From the NCBI GenBank assembly GCA_934248055.1, contig CAKQKI010000009.1:1-64000 (forward strand): a stretch of 64,000 nucleotides of DNA, given 5' to 3'. The stretch is from an uncultured Clostridia bacterium. GTDB taxonomy: Bacteria; Bacillota; Clostridia; Christensenellales; Borkfalkiaceae. The notes under the pieces were generated by a model, which made no database searches, was not told the origin of the DNA, and saw nothing but the letters and a program-made list of their open reading frames with translations. How positions within the stretch are numbered: the stretch's first letter is position 1; each line of letters starts with the position of its first letter. A program made the translations under genes and the position numbers. Positions 8,945 through 16,543 of this stretch are shown here, in pieces.

Positions 8945-10396
8945 TTATTTATAAGCGATATTTTCATTCAGAAAATCGCCGAAAGTGAGAAGAACGGGGT
9001 ACTCTCTTACGGGCAACCCCCTTACTTCAACGCAGTAATCGCCGTATCTTTCCCTTTTAACAACGTTTTCTTTGCTGACGGAGAAAACTTCGCCGCTTAA
9101 AAGGTCTACTATCTTCATATCGTCGCTTACGTTCTGAAAAATAAACGAAACCGTGCTTTCAAACTCCGTAGACAAAATATTAACGGGTTTATAATAACAA
9201 AAAGCCTGCGCGCCGTTTTCGCGGCTGAATCCTACTTTTATAAAATCGTCGCCGCTTTCGTCAAAGCCGTTCGTTTCGAACGACCAGTTCAAAGGACACG
9301 GCTTGTCGTTAACAAATTCAAACGTTCTGAATTCACCGCTCAGCGCAGCCGCAAGATTACGATACGCGTAGTACGACTGTTTAAGCCTGAACTCTCCCGC
9401 CGCTTCGCCGTTTTCGTTAAACTCCGCGCCCAGAAGTCCGTAATAGCCGTAATCTTTCCGCGTAGAAACGTCGTCGCGCGAGCCGAACAGACCTTCCATC
9501 ATATCTATAAAAGAAAACCAGGACGAAAACCCTACTCCGCACTTTAAATCGACTATCATGCTGCGAAGAAGAAACACCGCCTGCCGTCTTTCCGTCCAGT
9601 TGCACGCGTGGAGAGAGCCGTTACCGTCGATACTCGACGGGCAACCGCATTCGCCGTGAATAACGTCTAACGGCTTATACTCTTTGATTAAATCTTTTAA
9701 CTGATTTATAAAACTTAAATTGTTTTCGGGGTAAGACGTGTAACGATGAAACGAGATTGCGTTCAGATCGCTATATAATCCGTTGTCCATCGCCTTTTTA
9801 AGATAACACGCCCAACGCTCGGTAATTCCGAGCGCGCCGCCGATTATATATAAACCGCCGTCAACTTCTCTCAAAGCCGCCGCGGTACTTTTTGCAAATT
9901 CGGAATATTCGAAAGCAGACGTCCCGTGTTTCCAGCATTGTACGCCGTCGGGTTCGTTCCAGATTTCGTAATGAGTAACTTTTCCTTTGAATTTTTTCGC
10001 TAACGCTTTGCAATAATTTATCCAGGCGTTTTTTTCTTCATCTGAAAAAATCGGCGGGCAACCCACGCTCCCGAATACTTTTTTCGCGCTTTCGGTATAC
10101 AAAGGATTGCCGTAACACAGGCATATCCACGCCGAAAGTCCGTTAGCGGAAATATTGTTTACAACTTCTTCAAGCCAGGAAAAATCATATTCGCCCTTGA
10201 CTTTTTCCGTGCGTTCCCAGCCCGATTGAATTCTTATCCACTTAACTCCGAGCGCGCCGAGTTTGTCGTACTTATCGGACGGGTCGAACGCGTTTCTGTC
10301 AAGTTTTTCAAACCCCACGCCGAACCTGTCTGACGGCGCGATGCGGGAATTTCTTTTAATCGTTCCTATTAGTTTATTTTCTTTTAACTGTCTCAT
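8945..10396 (-). CDS. Clan GH-A glycoside hydrolase (GH39-like)
   Basis: A 483-aa cytoplasmic TIM-barrel enzyme. WIRIQSGWERTE (53-64) begins the barrel. The acid/base Glu148 is in HYEIWNEPDG and the nucleophile candidate Glu249 is in VIHGECGCPS. A C-terminal beta domain with Phe/Tyr-rich strands follows. The pattern fits clan GH-A and is nearest to GH39-like beta-xylosidase or iduronidase relatives, but the family is not certain. The ATG at 10396 lacks a good ribosome site (upstream TTAAGATATTATATTT), unlike its neighbours. It is followed 15 nt later by the GH109-type gene. Confidence 0.75.
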   Translation of the reverse strand: MRQLKENKLIGTIKRNSRIAPSDRFGVGFEKLDRNAFDPSDKYDKLGALGVKWIRIQSGWERTEKVKGEYDFSWLEEVVNNISANGLSAWICLCYGNPLYTESAKKVFGSVGCPPIFSDEEKNAWINYCKALAKKFKGKVTHYEIWNEPDGVQCWKHGTSAFEYSEFAKSTAAALREVDGGLYIIGGALGITERWACYLKKAMDNGLYSDLNAISFHRYTSYPENNLSFINQLKDLIKEYKPLDVIHGECGCPSSIDGNGSLHACNWTERRQAVFLLRSMIVDLKCGVGFSSWFSFIDMMEGLFGSRDDVSTRKDYGYYGLLGAEFNENGEAAGEFRLKQSYYAYRNLAAALSGEFRTFEFVNDKPCPLNWSFETNGFDESGDDFIKVGFSRENGAQAFCYYKPVNILSTEFESTVSFIFQNVSDDMKIVDLLSGEVFSVSKENVVKRERYGDYCVEVRGLPVREYPVLLTFGDFLNENIAYK

Positions 10397-10416
10397 AAAT
10401 ATAATATCTTAACGGC

Positions 10417-10456
10417 TAGCCGCAAGCGATTGCGTTTAAACCCGGTCTTGCGGCTA
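10417..10456. repeat. Copy 2 of the 18-bp repeat within a 10-bp-stem hairpin
   Basis: TAGCCGCAAG (10417-10426) pairs with CTTGCGGCTA (10447-10456). The first 18 nt are identical to 7703-7720. It lies in the 109-nt gap between a surface protein gene and the GH-A gene, and may be an intra-operon stability or attenuation element. Confidence 0.65.
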
Positions 10457-10505
10457 CGGGGCGAGTCAAGCCCGCCCCTGCCGTTTTGGCAAAATTTAAT
10501 TTGCT

Positions 10506-12743
10506 TTATGCGTTTTTACCGAAAGAAACGCCGTCGATATAATACGTAACGTTCTTTATGCCGGTGCTGAACAGATAGTTGCCCGAACCGCCGGAATAAT
10601 GTCTGAAAGCAAAGGCTTTTATGCCGCCGCCTTTCTCTTTATTCGCAGTGTTGGAATTATAGAAATTCGACTGATTATTTACAATTTGCTCTTTCGTAAG
10701 AATAATCTGAACCCATTGCTTTCCGAATACAACCTGAGTTTCGCCGCTTGCGGTACTGATATTCAACGAGCCTTCATAATCAAACCACGCGTCAACCGTA
10801 ATATAATCAAAGTCAAGCGCATTTAATTCATCTTCGGTTTTAGCAAAACGAATTGCAAAAGAATTGTATTTATCGTTAGTTGCGCTCACTACGCCGTAAC
10901 GACCTTCGAAATAACTGAACCACTTTGTATTTTTAGTTGTATTGTTATTATTTCTTTCAAGATTGTGCGTTCTCGTAGGATCATTAAAATCTTCCAGCAT
11001 GTTTCCGCTTACTTCAGCGGTCGTTCCTTCAAATTCGTCAAGAACTTTTTCATAAGTAGTCAATCCGTCGTTAAACAAGTATTTCACTTTATACTTGCCC
11101 GTATGAATTTTGATTTTATTATCTACAACTTCTTCCGTCAACGTAATGTTGTATTTCATTTTCATTGCATCATAATAGGTAAACGAAGCGGAAATCTGAG
11201 AGTTAATTCCTAAATTCTCCCCGTTTATTCCTACCATTTTCACTGCGGGAAGTTCAAAATCGCCGCCTGCAGGCACGGTGTATTCGGGAACGGAGAATTT
11301 AGCAAACGAAACAGAATCGAGATACACGTCGATACCTTCAAGAGAAGTAGAGAAAATTAACGTTCCGTTATTCTCCACGTTGCCGTGCTTCTCTGCGGCG
11401 TCGTGCCGCGCGCAATAATTTTCATAGGTCTTATACCATGACGAAGCGCTGTTTATCTGCTTTTTGCTTATCTTTAATTCAACCCACTTTTTAGGCGCGA
11501 TCGCTTCGCCGAGAACCAAAGAGCCGTTTTTAACGGTTACCGTTTCGTTGCCTTCGCCGAGATTGTCAAAATAAGCCCATACGGATATATAATCGAAATC
11601 GAGATTTATCATTTCTTCGTAAGATCTGTTATAAAAATATCTTACAGCGCCGCCGTTTCCGTTATTATCTATATTAACGCCCGATTTCATTTTTATAACG
11701 CCGTTTCTGCCTTCGAATTCGGAGTAATGCTCGGTAGCAACGCCGCCGTTTACATAACTTTGATAATCTTTGTTAAACGGCTTTTTGCTGCACTCGTCCG
11801 CATAGTCTTCGAGCATATTGCCCGCCATTTCGGACCTTACCATGATTTTATGTTCATTGCTTTCTTCTTTGCCGAGTAACACCGCTTTGCAGGTTACCAT
11901 ACCGCTGTTTTCCGAAGAAGCCGTTAACGAGCCGTTTTTATTTACCGTTAAAAGGTTTTTATCCGAAATTTTATATCCGAGCGTCAAGCCGAGTTTTGCA
12001 GCCATATTCGACTCGTCGCTGCAAGCGATAACGTCGGGAACGGCAACCGAGCCTTTCGTCATAATAAAATTCGTTTTGTTTGCGGTTACCGAAAGTAAAC
12101 TTTCAAGCGGCGTTTCGGGAACGTCGTTTTCGGCTAAGCCGAGTTCGTTTTTATACCCGTCGTTAACCATTTTCAAAAGGTAATTTTTCTCGTCTTCGGT
12201 ATAAGTTTTGCTAAGATCGTTAAGAGCGTGACCCGCAACTTCGCAAATCGTTCTTTCGTTCTGACCGTCGGAATAAGTTGCGTAAACTCTTTCGCCGTTC
12301 AGTTCGCGGTACGCTATACCGAAAAATTTACAGTTTGCGTTTCTATAAAGAATATCCGTTAACGAGCCGTAAACGTAATATTCGCCGTTCTTCGCTTCGG
12401 GCAGAGAATTTGTAATGGCAACGTTAAGATTATTGTCCTGAACGAGAATTTTATAAAAATCGCTGCTTTGAGTGAGATTATACTTGTTTTTAAGCGCAAC
12501 GGGAATAATCATCATATGATATTCCGCGCTTTCGCTGTAAAACGTTTCGGGGAATTTAGCGGCAAATCTTATGCCCCTGTTTTCGTCTGTAAGCCTTACG
12601 GACGCGCCTTCTATCATTTCGAAACCGCTTGCGGTATCTGCAAGCGCGCTTTGCGGTTTAAATCCTGCAAACGCCGCCGCGCCGAACGCCAAGGCAATAA
12701 CCGAAAGGAGCGAGAAAATTTTAATTTTCAGCGTCTTTTTCAT
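10506..12743 (-). CDS. Large secreted modular protein, coupled to an upstream small peptide
   Basis: I start at the ATG 12743 (MKKTLKIKIF...), preceded by GGGGGA; it begins with a classical signal peptide ending near ALADT. An ATG 27 nt upstream lies inside the small ORF. Domains: an N-terminal domain (about 40-200) beginning MIEGASVRLTDENRGIRF, shared with the 49509-51845 protein; a Big2-like Ig domain (about 215-305, SVTANKTNFIMTKGSVAVPDV); then two copies of a 130-170 aa module that opens with EDY/EDF, continues EFEGRNGVI or YFEGRYGVV, and ends YLDSVSF or YIDGVSF. These look like beta-sandwich glycan-binding modules. No LPXTG. Its start is 1 nt after the stop of the 41-aa peptide gene, so translation is coupled. 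Likely a surface glycan-capture protein for the locus A importer. Confidence 0.8.
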   Translation of the reverse strand: MKKTLKIKIFSLLSVIALAFGAAAFAGFKPQSALADTASGFEMIEGASVRLTDENRGIRFAAKFPETFYSESAEYHMMIIPVALKNKYNLTQSSDFYKILVQDNNLNVAITNSLPEAKNGEYYVYGSLTDILYRNANCKFFGIAYRELNGERVYATYSDGQNERTICEVAGHALNDLSKTYTEDEKNYLLKMVNDGYKNELGLAENDVPETPLESLLSVTANKTNFIMTKGSVAVPDVIACSDESNMAAKLGLTLGYKISDKNLLTVNKNGSLTASSENSGMVTCKAVLLGKEESNEHKIMVRSEMAGNMLEDYADECSKKPFNKDYQSYVNGGVATEHYSEFEGRNGVIKMKSGVNIDNNGNGGAVRYFYNRSYEEMINLDFDYISVWAYFDNLGEGNETVTVKNGSLVLGEAIAPKKWVELKISKKQINSASSWYKTYENYCARHDAAEKHGNVENNGTLIFSTSLEGIDVYLDSVSFAKFSVPEYTVPAGGDFELPAVKMVGINGENLGINSQISASFTYYDAMKMKYNITLTEEVVDNKIKIHTGKYKVKYLFNDGLTTYEKVLDEFEGTTAEVSGNMLEDFNDPTRTHNLERNNNNTTKNTKWFSYFEGRYGVVSATNDKYNSFAIRFAKTEDELNALDFDYITVDAWFDYEGSLNISTASGETQVVFGKQWVQIILTKEQIVNNQSNFYNSNTANKEKGGGIKAFAFRHYSGGSGNYLFSTGIKNVTYYIDGVSFGKNA

Positions 12744-12744
12744 A

Positions 12745-12870
12745 CTAATTTTTCCCCCACCATGAATCATCGTAACAGTCTTTTACGAACGAGTCGACAG
12801 ACGCAGTTACTACGTTTGAACAGGATATTGCGTTAATATCGAGTTCGGGTTTTGTGTAATACTTTTTCAT
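12745..12870 (-). CDS. 41-aa small peptide, family with MKKxYxxPE start and VVTAS motif
   Basis: A short frame, MKKYYTKPELDINAIS, then CSNVVTASVDSF and an acidic, Trp-containing end DCYDDSWWGKN. It has the best ribosome site in the area (AAGGAGG, 5 nt from ATG). The stop TAG is 1 nt before the ATG of the large surface protein. A homologue with the same layout (MKKHYEEPE... DDVLTQS... acidic Trp tail) sits in the same position before another surface protein at 51842-51973. It has no signal peptide and two Cys. Function unknown: leader or coupling peptide, RiPP-like precursor, or small regulator are all possible, and no maturation enzyme is seen nearby. Confidence 0.8.
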   Translation of the reverse strand: MKKYYTKPELDINAISCSNVVTASVDSFVKDCYDDSWWGKN

Positions 12871-12926
12871 AAAAACCTCCTTAATGAATAATTTCCCGCC
12901 CGAAAAAATCGGGCGAGTTAAATATT

Positions 12927-15152
12927 TTACGCCTTTTTGACGAATGAAATACCGTCGATATAGACTTTATACTGCGTGGTCGGGCTAAGACCGTTTTGAG
13001 CGTAAAAATCAGTGTCTTTCTGCTGACCTAAGCCAAAGAGATAAGAAGCGTAACCGAAGCCTTTATCGCTGCTGTGAACGGTGTTGAAGCACTCCATTCC
13101 CTTAAACGCGGCGTACTGAGTCATATAGAAAGACTCGTTCCATTTCACGGTTTTTTCTATATCTTCTTTGGTAAGTTTAATTTCATGCCACGTTTTACCC
13201 GCAAGTTGTTGCGACGCTTCCGTTATAAAGCGGTTATTGTGCGTTGAAACGGTAAAATAACCGGGGGCGTCTACGTAAACCCAGATGGAAACGTAATCTA
13301 AGTTTTCGGTAAGGCGGGTCATTTCGGCGTAAGTGTAATTAAATCTTACGCCGACTTTCGCCTGCCCGTATTTAGACGAGCCGAGATTAGAAGTTATCGT
13401 TTCCACAACGCCCGTTCTGCCGTTAAACTGTTCGAGCCACTTAGTGTAGAAAGGAGAAGCGTACGCACCGTAACTGCTTCCTACTTCCGTAACGGTTTTT
13501 TCTCTTGTGGGATCTGCAAAATCTTCGGCCGTTCCCGCGGCTACGGGTAAAACGTCGTTTATCGTATATTCCTTACGGAAAGTGTAAGTTTTTCCGTTAT
13601 ACGGCATAGAGTAAATCACTACGTAATCGCCCTTATGGAAAAGTATTTTTCCGTCGGTAACGACCGCTTCCTGAAGGTTTGAGTCGGGATCTTTATAATA
13701 CGCTTTTACGCTGTACTTTTCGGATACGAGATTTCCTTCTTTATCGTAAAGTTTAACCGCGGGAAGAGCGTACGGCGTTCCCGCAATCTGCTCGCCGTCT
13801 TCCGCCGATTTGATTTCGTAAGGCGAAGTAACGTTTATCGTGAAAACGGACTCGCCGCGATATTCCGCGTGTTTAAGAGTTGCCGTAACCACGTAATCGC
13901 CCGTCATATCGGCAACGAACGAATCGTTTGCGCTCAGCGCGACGGCTTTTCCGTCAGGTCCTTTCACGGCGTATTCGACGGAATAATCGCCGCTGACGTT
14001 CGCGGTTGCGTTCAGAACTATTTCGTCGCCGATTTCCCTGTTAAGTTCCATATCGGCGCGGGGGCGAACGAATTCTTTAACGGTAACCCCGTCGACGTAA
14101 ACGGTTGCTTTTTCGGGAAGGGAGAACAAAAACTGTCCGCCGGCACCGTTACAATGCGTGGTGCAGAATTTTTCCCACGAGCCGTAACGCTTGTTTGCGA
14201 GAATCTGCTCGATAGTTATGTTGAAAGTCTGCCACTTTTTGCCTTGGATTTTTCCGTAAGAAACACCCGCGCAGGTAATTTCGATTTCCCCGTCGAGATC
14301 CACCCAGATAGTAACGGTGAGATAATCGGGGTCGAGAGTCTGAAGATAACTTGCGCCGAGAAGAGAAGTAAATCTGTAAGTGCTTTGCGGAAGATATTTT
14401 TTAATAACGCCCGTTTTGCCTTCGTATTCGCTTAAAATTTCTTTCGTTGCGCCGGGTTCCCAGTGCTGTTTATCGTTGTTAAGCGCGTCTTTCGTGCTGT
14501 AATCTTCGATAGTGTTTTCGGGGAAAACGAAGAAATTCTGCTTTCTTGCGGAAGTGATGCCGTATTGATCGGTTGCGGTAATCGTCATTTCGTAATTTCC
14601 GCCCTTGTCGGGAATAAACTCGCCGTTTACAATGGGAATATCAACGTCGAAAGAACCGTCCTTTCTGACTATTTTCACTATCGGCGTTATATCTTCGGGA
14701 ATACGTTTTTCAACCGTTATTTCGGGCACTGCCATTTTCCGCCCCGCTATCATGGCGGAAAGCGTTTCTACTTTTATAACGGGCGCGAAATTGTCTATTA
14801 CTTTAAGCGTTATTTTACGGCTTAAATTCTTTCCGTCGGGAAGAGAAACTTTCACGGTTACCGTGTAATCGCTCTGCAAACTCACGTAGAACATATCGGC
14901 AAACAATGCAACGTTGTTTCCGTCGCCGTCGGTAACGGTCGCTTCGCCCTTGTAAGGATTGCCTTTATCGTCTACCGCGGTCAGAAATTTCTGAACGGAA
15001 TAGTCGTTTCCGAGCGGAGCGTATTCCAAAGAGTCTTCAAACCCCACCAGATTGATTTTATCGTCTTTCTTCGCGCAGGAGAAAATTCCGATCGAAGAAA
15101 TAATAAGCAGGCAGGTTAATATAAATAATACTGTTTTCTTTGTCCCTTTCAT
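12927..15152 (-). CDS. Modular surface lipoprotein, putative glycan-binding
   Basis: 741 aa with a lipoprotein signal peptide (hydrophobic core, then IGIFSC-AKK, Cys near residue 26). Two Ig-like stretches (about 35-110 and 110-205, the second ending GGNYEMTITATDQYG) precede a module starting EDYSTKDALNN (about 215-365). Two further Ig-like stretches follow, then a C-terminal module starting EDFADPTREK (about 545-741) that ends VYIDGISFVKKA. The two ED modules are homologous to those in the 10506-12743 protein. It probably displays sugar-binding domains on the membrane outer face next to the ABC importer. No catalytic motif seen. AGGAG site; 11-nt gap to the upstream lipoprotein gene. Confidence 0.82.
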   Translation of the reverse strand: MKGTKKTVLFILTCLLIISSIGIFSCAKKDDKINLVGFEDSLEYAPLGNDYSVQKFLTAVDDKGNPYKGEATVTDGDGNNVALFADMFYVSLQSDYTVTVKVSLPDGKNLSRKITLKVIDNFAPVIKVETLSAMIAGRKMAVPEITVEKRIPEDITPIVKIVRKDGSFDVDIPIVNGEFIPDKGGNYEMTITATDQYGITSARKQNFFVFPENTIEDYSTKDALNNDKQHWEPGATKEILSEYEGKTGVIKKYLPQSTYRFTSLLGASYLQTLDPDYLTVTIWVDLDGEIEITCAGVSYGKIQGKKWQTFNITIEQILANKRYGSWEKFCTTHCNGAGGQFLFSLPEKATVYVDGVTVKEFVRPRADMELNREIGDEIVLNATANVSGDYSVEYAVKGPDGKAVALSANDSFVADMTGDYVVTATLKHAEYRGESVFTINVTSPYEIKSAEDGEQIAGTPYALPAVKLYDKEGNLVSEKYSVKAYYKDPDSNLQEAVVTDGKILFHKGDYVVIYSMPYNGKTYTFRKEYTINDVLPVAAGTAEDFADPTREKTVTEVGSSYGAYASPFYTKWLEQFNGRTGVVETITSNLGSSKYGQAKVGVRFNYTYAEMTRLTENLDYVSIWVYVDAPGYFTVSTHNNRFITEASQQLAGKTWHEIKLTKEDIEKTVKWNESFYMTQYAAFKGMECFNTVHSSDKGFGYASYLFGLGQQKDTDFYAQNGLSPTTQYKVYIDGISFVKKA

Positions 15153-15163
15153 ATTTTTCTCCT

Positions 15164-16531
15164 TTACTTTTTGATTCTGCTTATATGGATATTGTCAAGA
15201 TACATAACGTAATCGTTGCCGTCTTGTATCTGCACGAGTTGAATCTGCATAAGACCGGGCGCGGTCACGTACTTTTTATCGTCTTTCGCAAGTTCGGAAA
15301 GGGGTACCTGATAGGTTTTCCACTTGCCCTTAACGAGATCGAGTCCGTGCGCCCACGTTTTGTTCGTAGACGCTCTTACGGGGCTCATCCAGCCCTTTCC
15401 GCCTTCGTAATGGAAGTACGGAGCGACGAGCATGTACTGCCACATAGAACCCGAATTATAGTCCGCGTAAATATCGAAGCAAAGATACGTTGTTGCCCAT
15501 TCTTCTTCGGGAATAGACGAAAGAGCGGAACTTTTCATAACGATTTCGGGAATATTGAGATACGAAGCCGAATACGCGTTGCCGTTGTGTCGCGTTATTT
15601 TAAGCATTTTATTTCCCGAACTTGCCTGTATTCCGCCTTCTTCCGAGCGGGCGATTTCGTATTCGAAAGTATTTTCGGGAAGGTCCTGGCGCTTTGCGGA
15701 TAAAACGTATTTCTGCCAGTCTTCTTCGAAGTCGAGAATTTCATATCTTTTAACTTCTTTTTCAACCCATTCGTATTTTACTTTGCCGTTCGGCTCTATA
15801 ACGGGTTCGCCCGACTCGTCGAGAACGGGAAGATTTATCAGATCAACCGCGTCTTTACCCGTTTTATCGAGATTGACGAGATTTTTGATTTTAACCTTTT
15901 CGTCCGCTCTTCTGAAATTTATATCGTCGAGATATATCGTGGGAGCGTCTTCCGCCTTTTCTACGTGCGCGTTGGCAAATTTGAAATAAATGCCTTTTAC
16001 GTCGGTAACGTCGAGCGAAAGCGACAAGAACGAATGGTTTATCCAGTAATCTATTCTCGTCCAACTCTTGCTCTTTAAAGTGTAAGTTTCGCCGTCGGCA
16101 ACGGTAATTTCTCTCGGAGAGTTGATGTTAGCCACCATGCCGAAAGCGACTTTTTGGTCTTTATCCGTATCGTTATACAGCCACGCGTTGATTTCTTCGA
16201 ATTCCGTAAAATCGTTATACGCAAAGTCGAAATGCGTGGAAACGGTGGGCATGTACATTATGGGTTCGGAATATCTTACGTATCCGCCCATCGGATTTAA
16301 TTTAGCCGAATATTTTCCGCTTTTAACGAACGCGGGGTTCGAATTTCTTTTTACCACGCCGAAATTCTGAACGAGCCGCATAAGTTGAAAATCGGGTCCC
16401 CACTGCTCGAAATTTGCAAAAGCAAATTGCTTTTCGGGTTTCTGCTCTTCGTTTTTCTTCGAGCAGCCGCTGAACGCGAAAAGGCTGAGCGACGTTACTA
16501 TGGATAAAATAAAACAAATAATTTTTTTCAT
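15164..16531 (-). CDS. Surface lipoprotein with two beta-sandwich (CBM-like) domains
   Basis: 455 aa with lipobox FAFSGC-SKK (Cys near 23). Residues about 38-210 form one domain (ANFEQWGPDF ... PTIYLDDINF) and about 255-453 a second (ILDFEEDWQKY ... YVMYLDNIHIS). Each starts with an FE-rich strand and ends with an aromatic-LDDI/LDNI strand, the pattern of galactose-binding-like carbohydrate-binding modules. The central linker is charged. No catalytic residues identified. It lies 12 nt after the GH123-like gene and probably works with it on the cell surface. Confidence 0.78.
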   Translation of the reverse strand: MKKIICFILSIVTSLSLFAFSGCSKKNEEQKPEKQFAFANFEQWGPDFQLMRLVQNFGVVKRNSNPAFVKSGKYSAKLNPMGGYVRYSEPIMYMPTVSTHFDFAYNDFTEFEEINAWLYNDTDKDQKVAFGMVANINSPREITVADGETYTLKSKSWTRIDYWINHSFLSLSLDVTDVKGIYFKFANAHVEKAEDAPTIYLDDINFRRADEKVKIKNLVNLDKTGKDAVDLINLPVLDESGEPVIEPNGKVKYEWVEKEVKRYEILDFEEDWQKYVLSAKRQDLPENTFEYEIARSEEGGIQASSGNKMLKITRHNGNAYSASYLNIPEIVMKSSALSSIPEEEWATTYLCFDIYADYNSGSMWQYMLVAPYFHYEGGKGWMSPVRASTNKTWAHGLDLVKGKWKTYQVPLSELAKDDKKYVTAPGLMQIQLVQIQDGNDYVMYLDNIHISRIKK

Positions 16532-16543
16532 TCTTTTTCTCCC

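Noticed and set aside
12744..12770. Earlier ATG at 12770 for the locus A secreted protein
   Set aside because: It sits within the small peptide gene, would place polar residues before the signal peptide, and has no SD at proper spacing.
12745..12870. Lanthipeptide or other RiPP cluster
   Set aside because: The small peptide has Cys and Ser/Thr residues, but no modification enzyme, radical SAM protein or dedicated exporter is encoded nearby.
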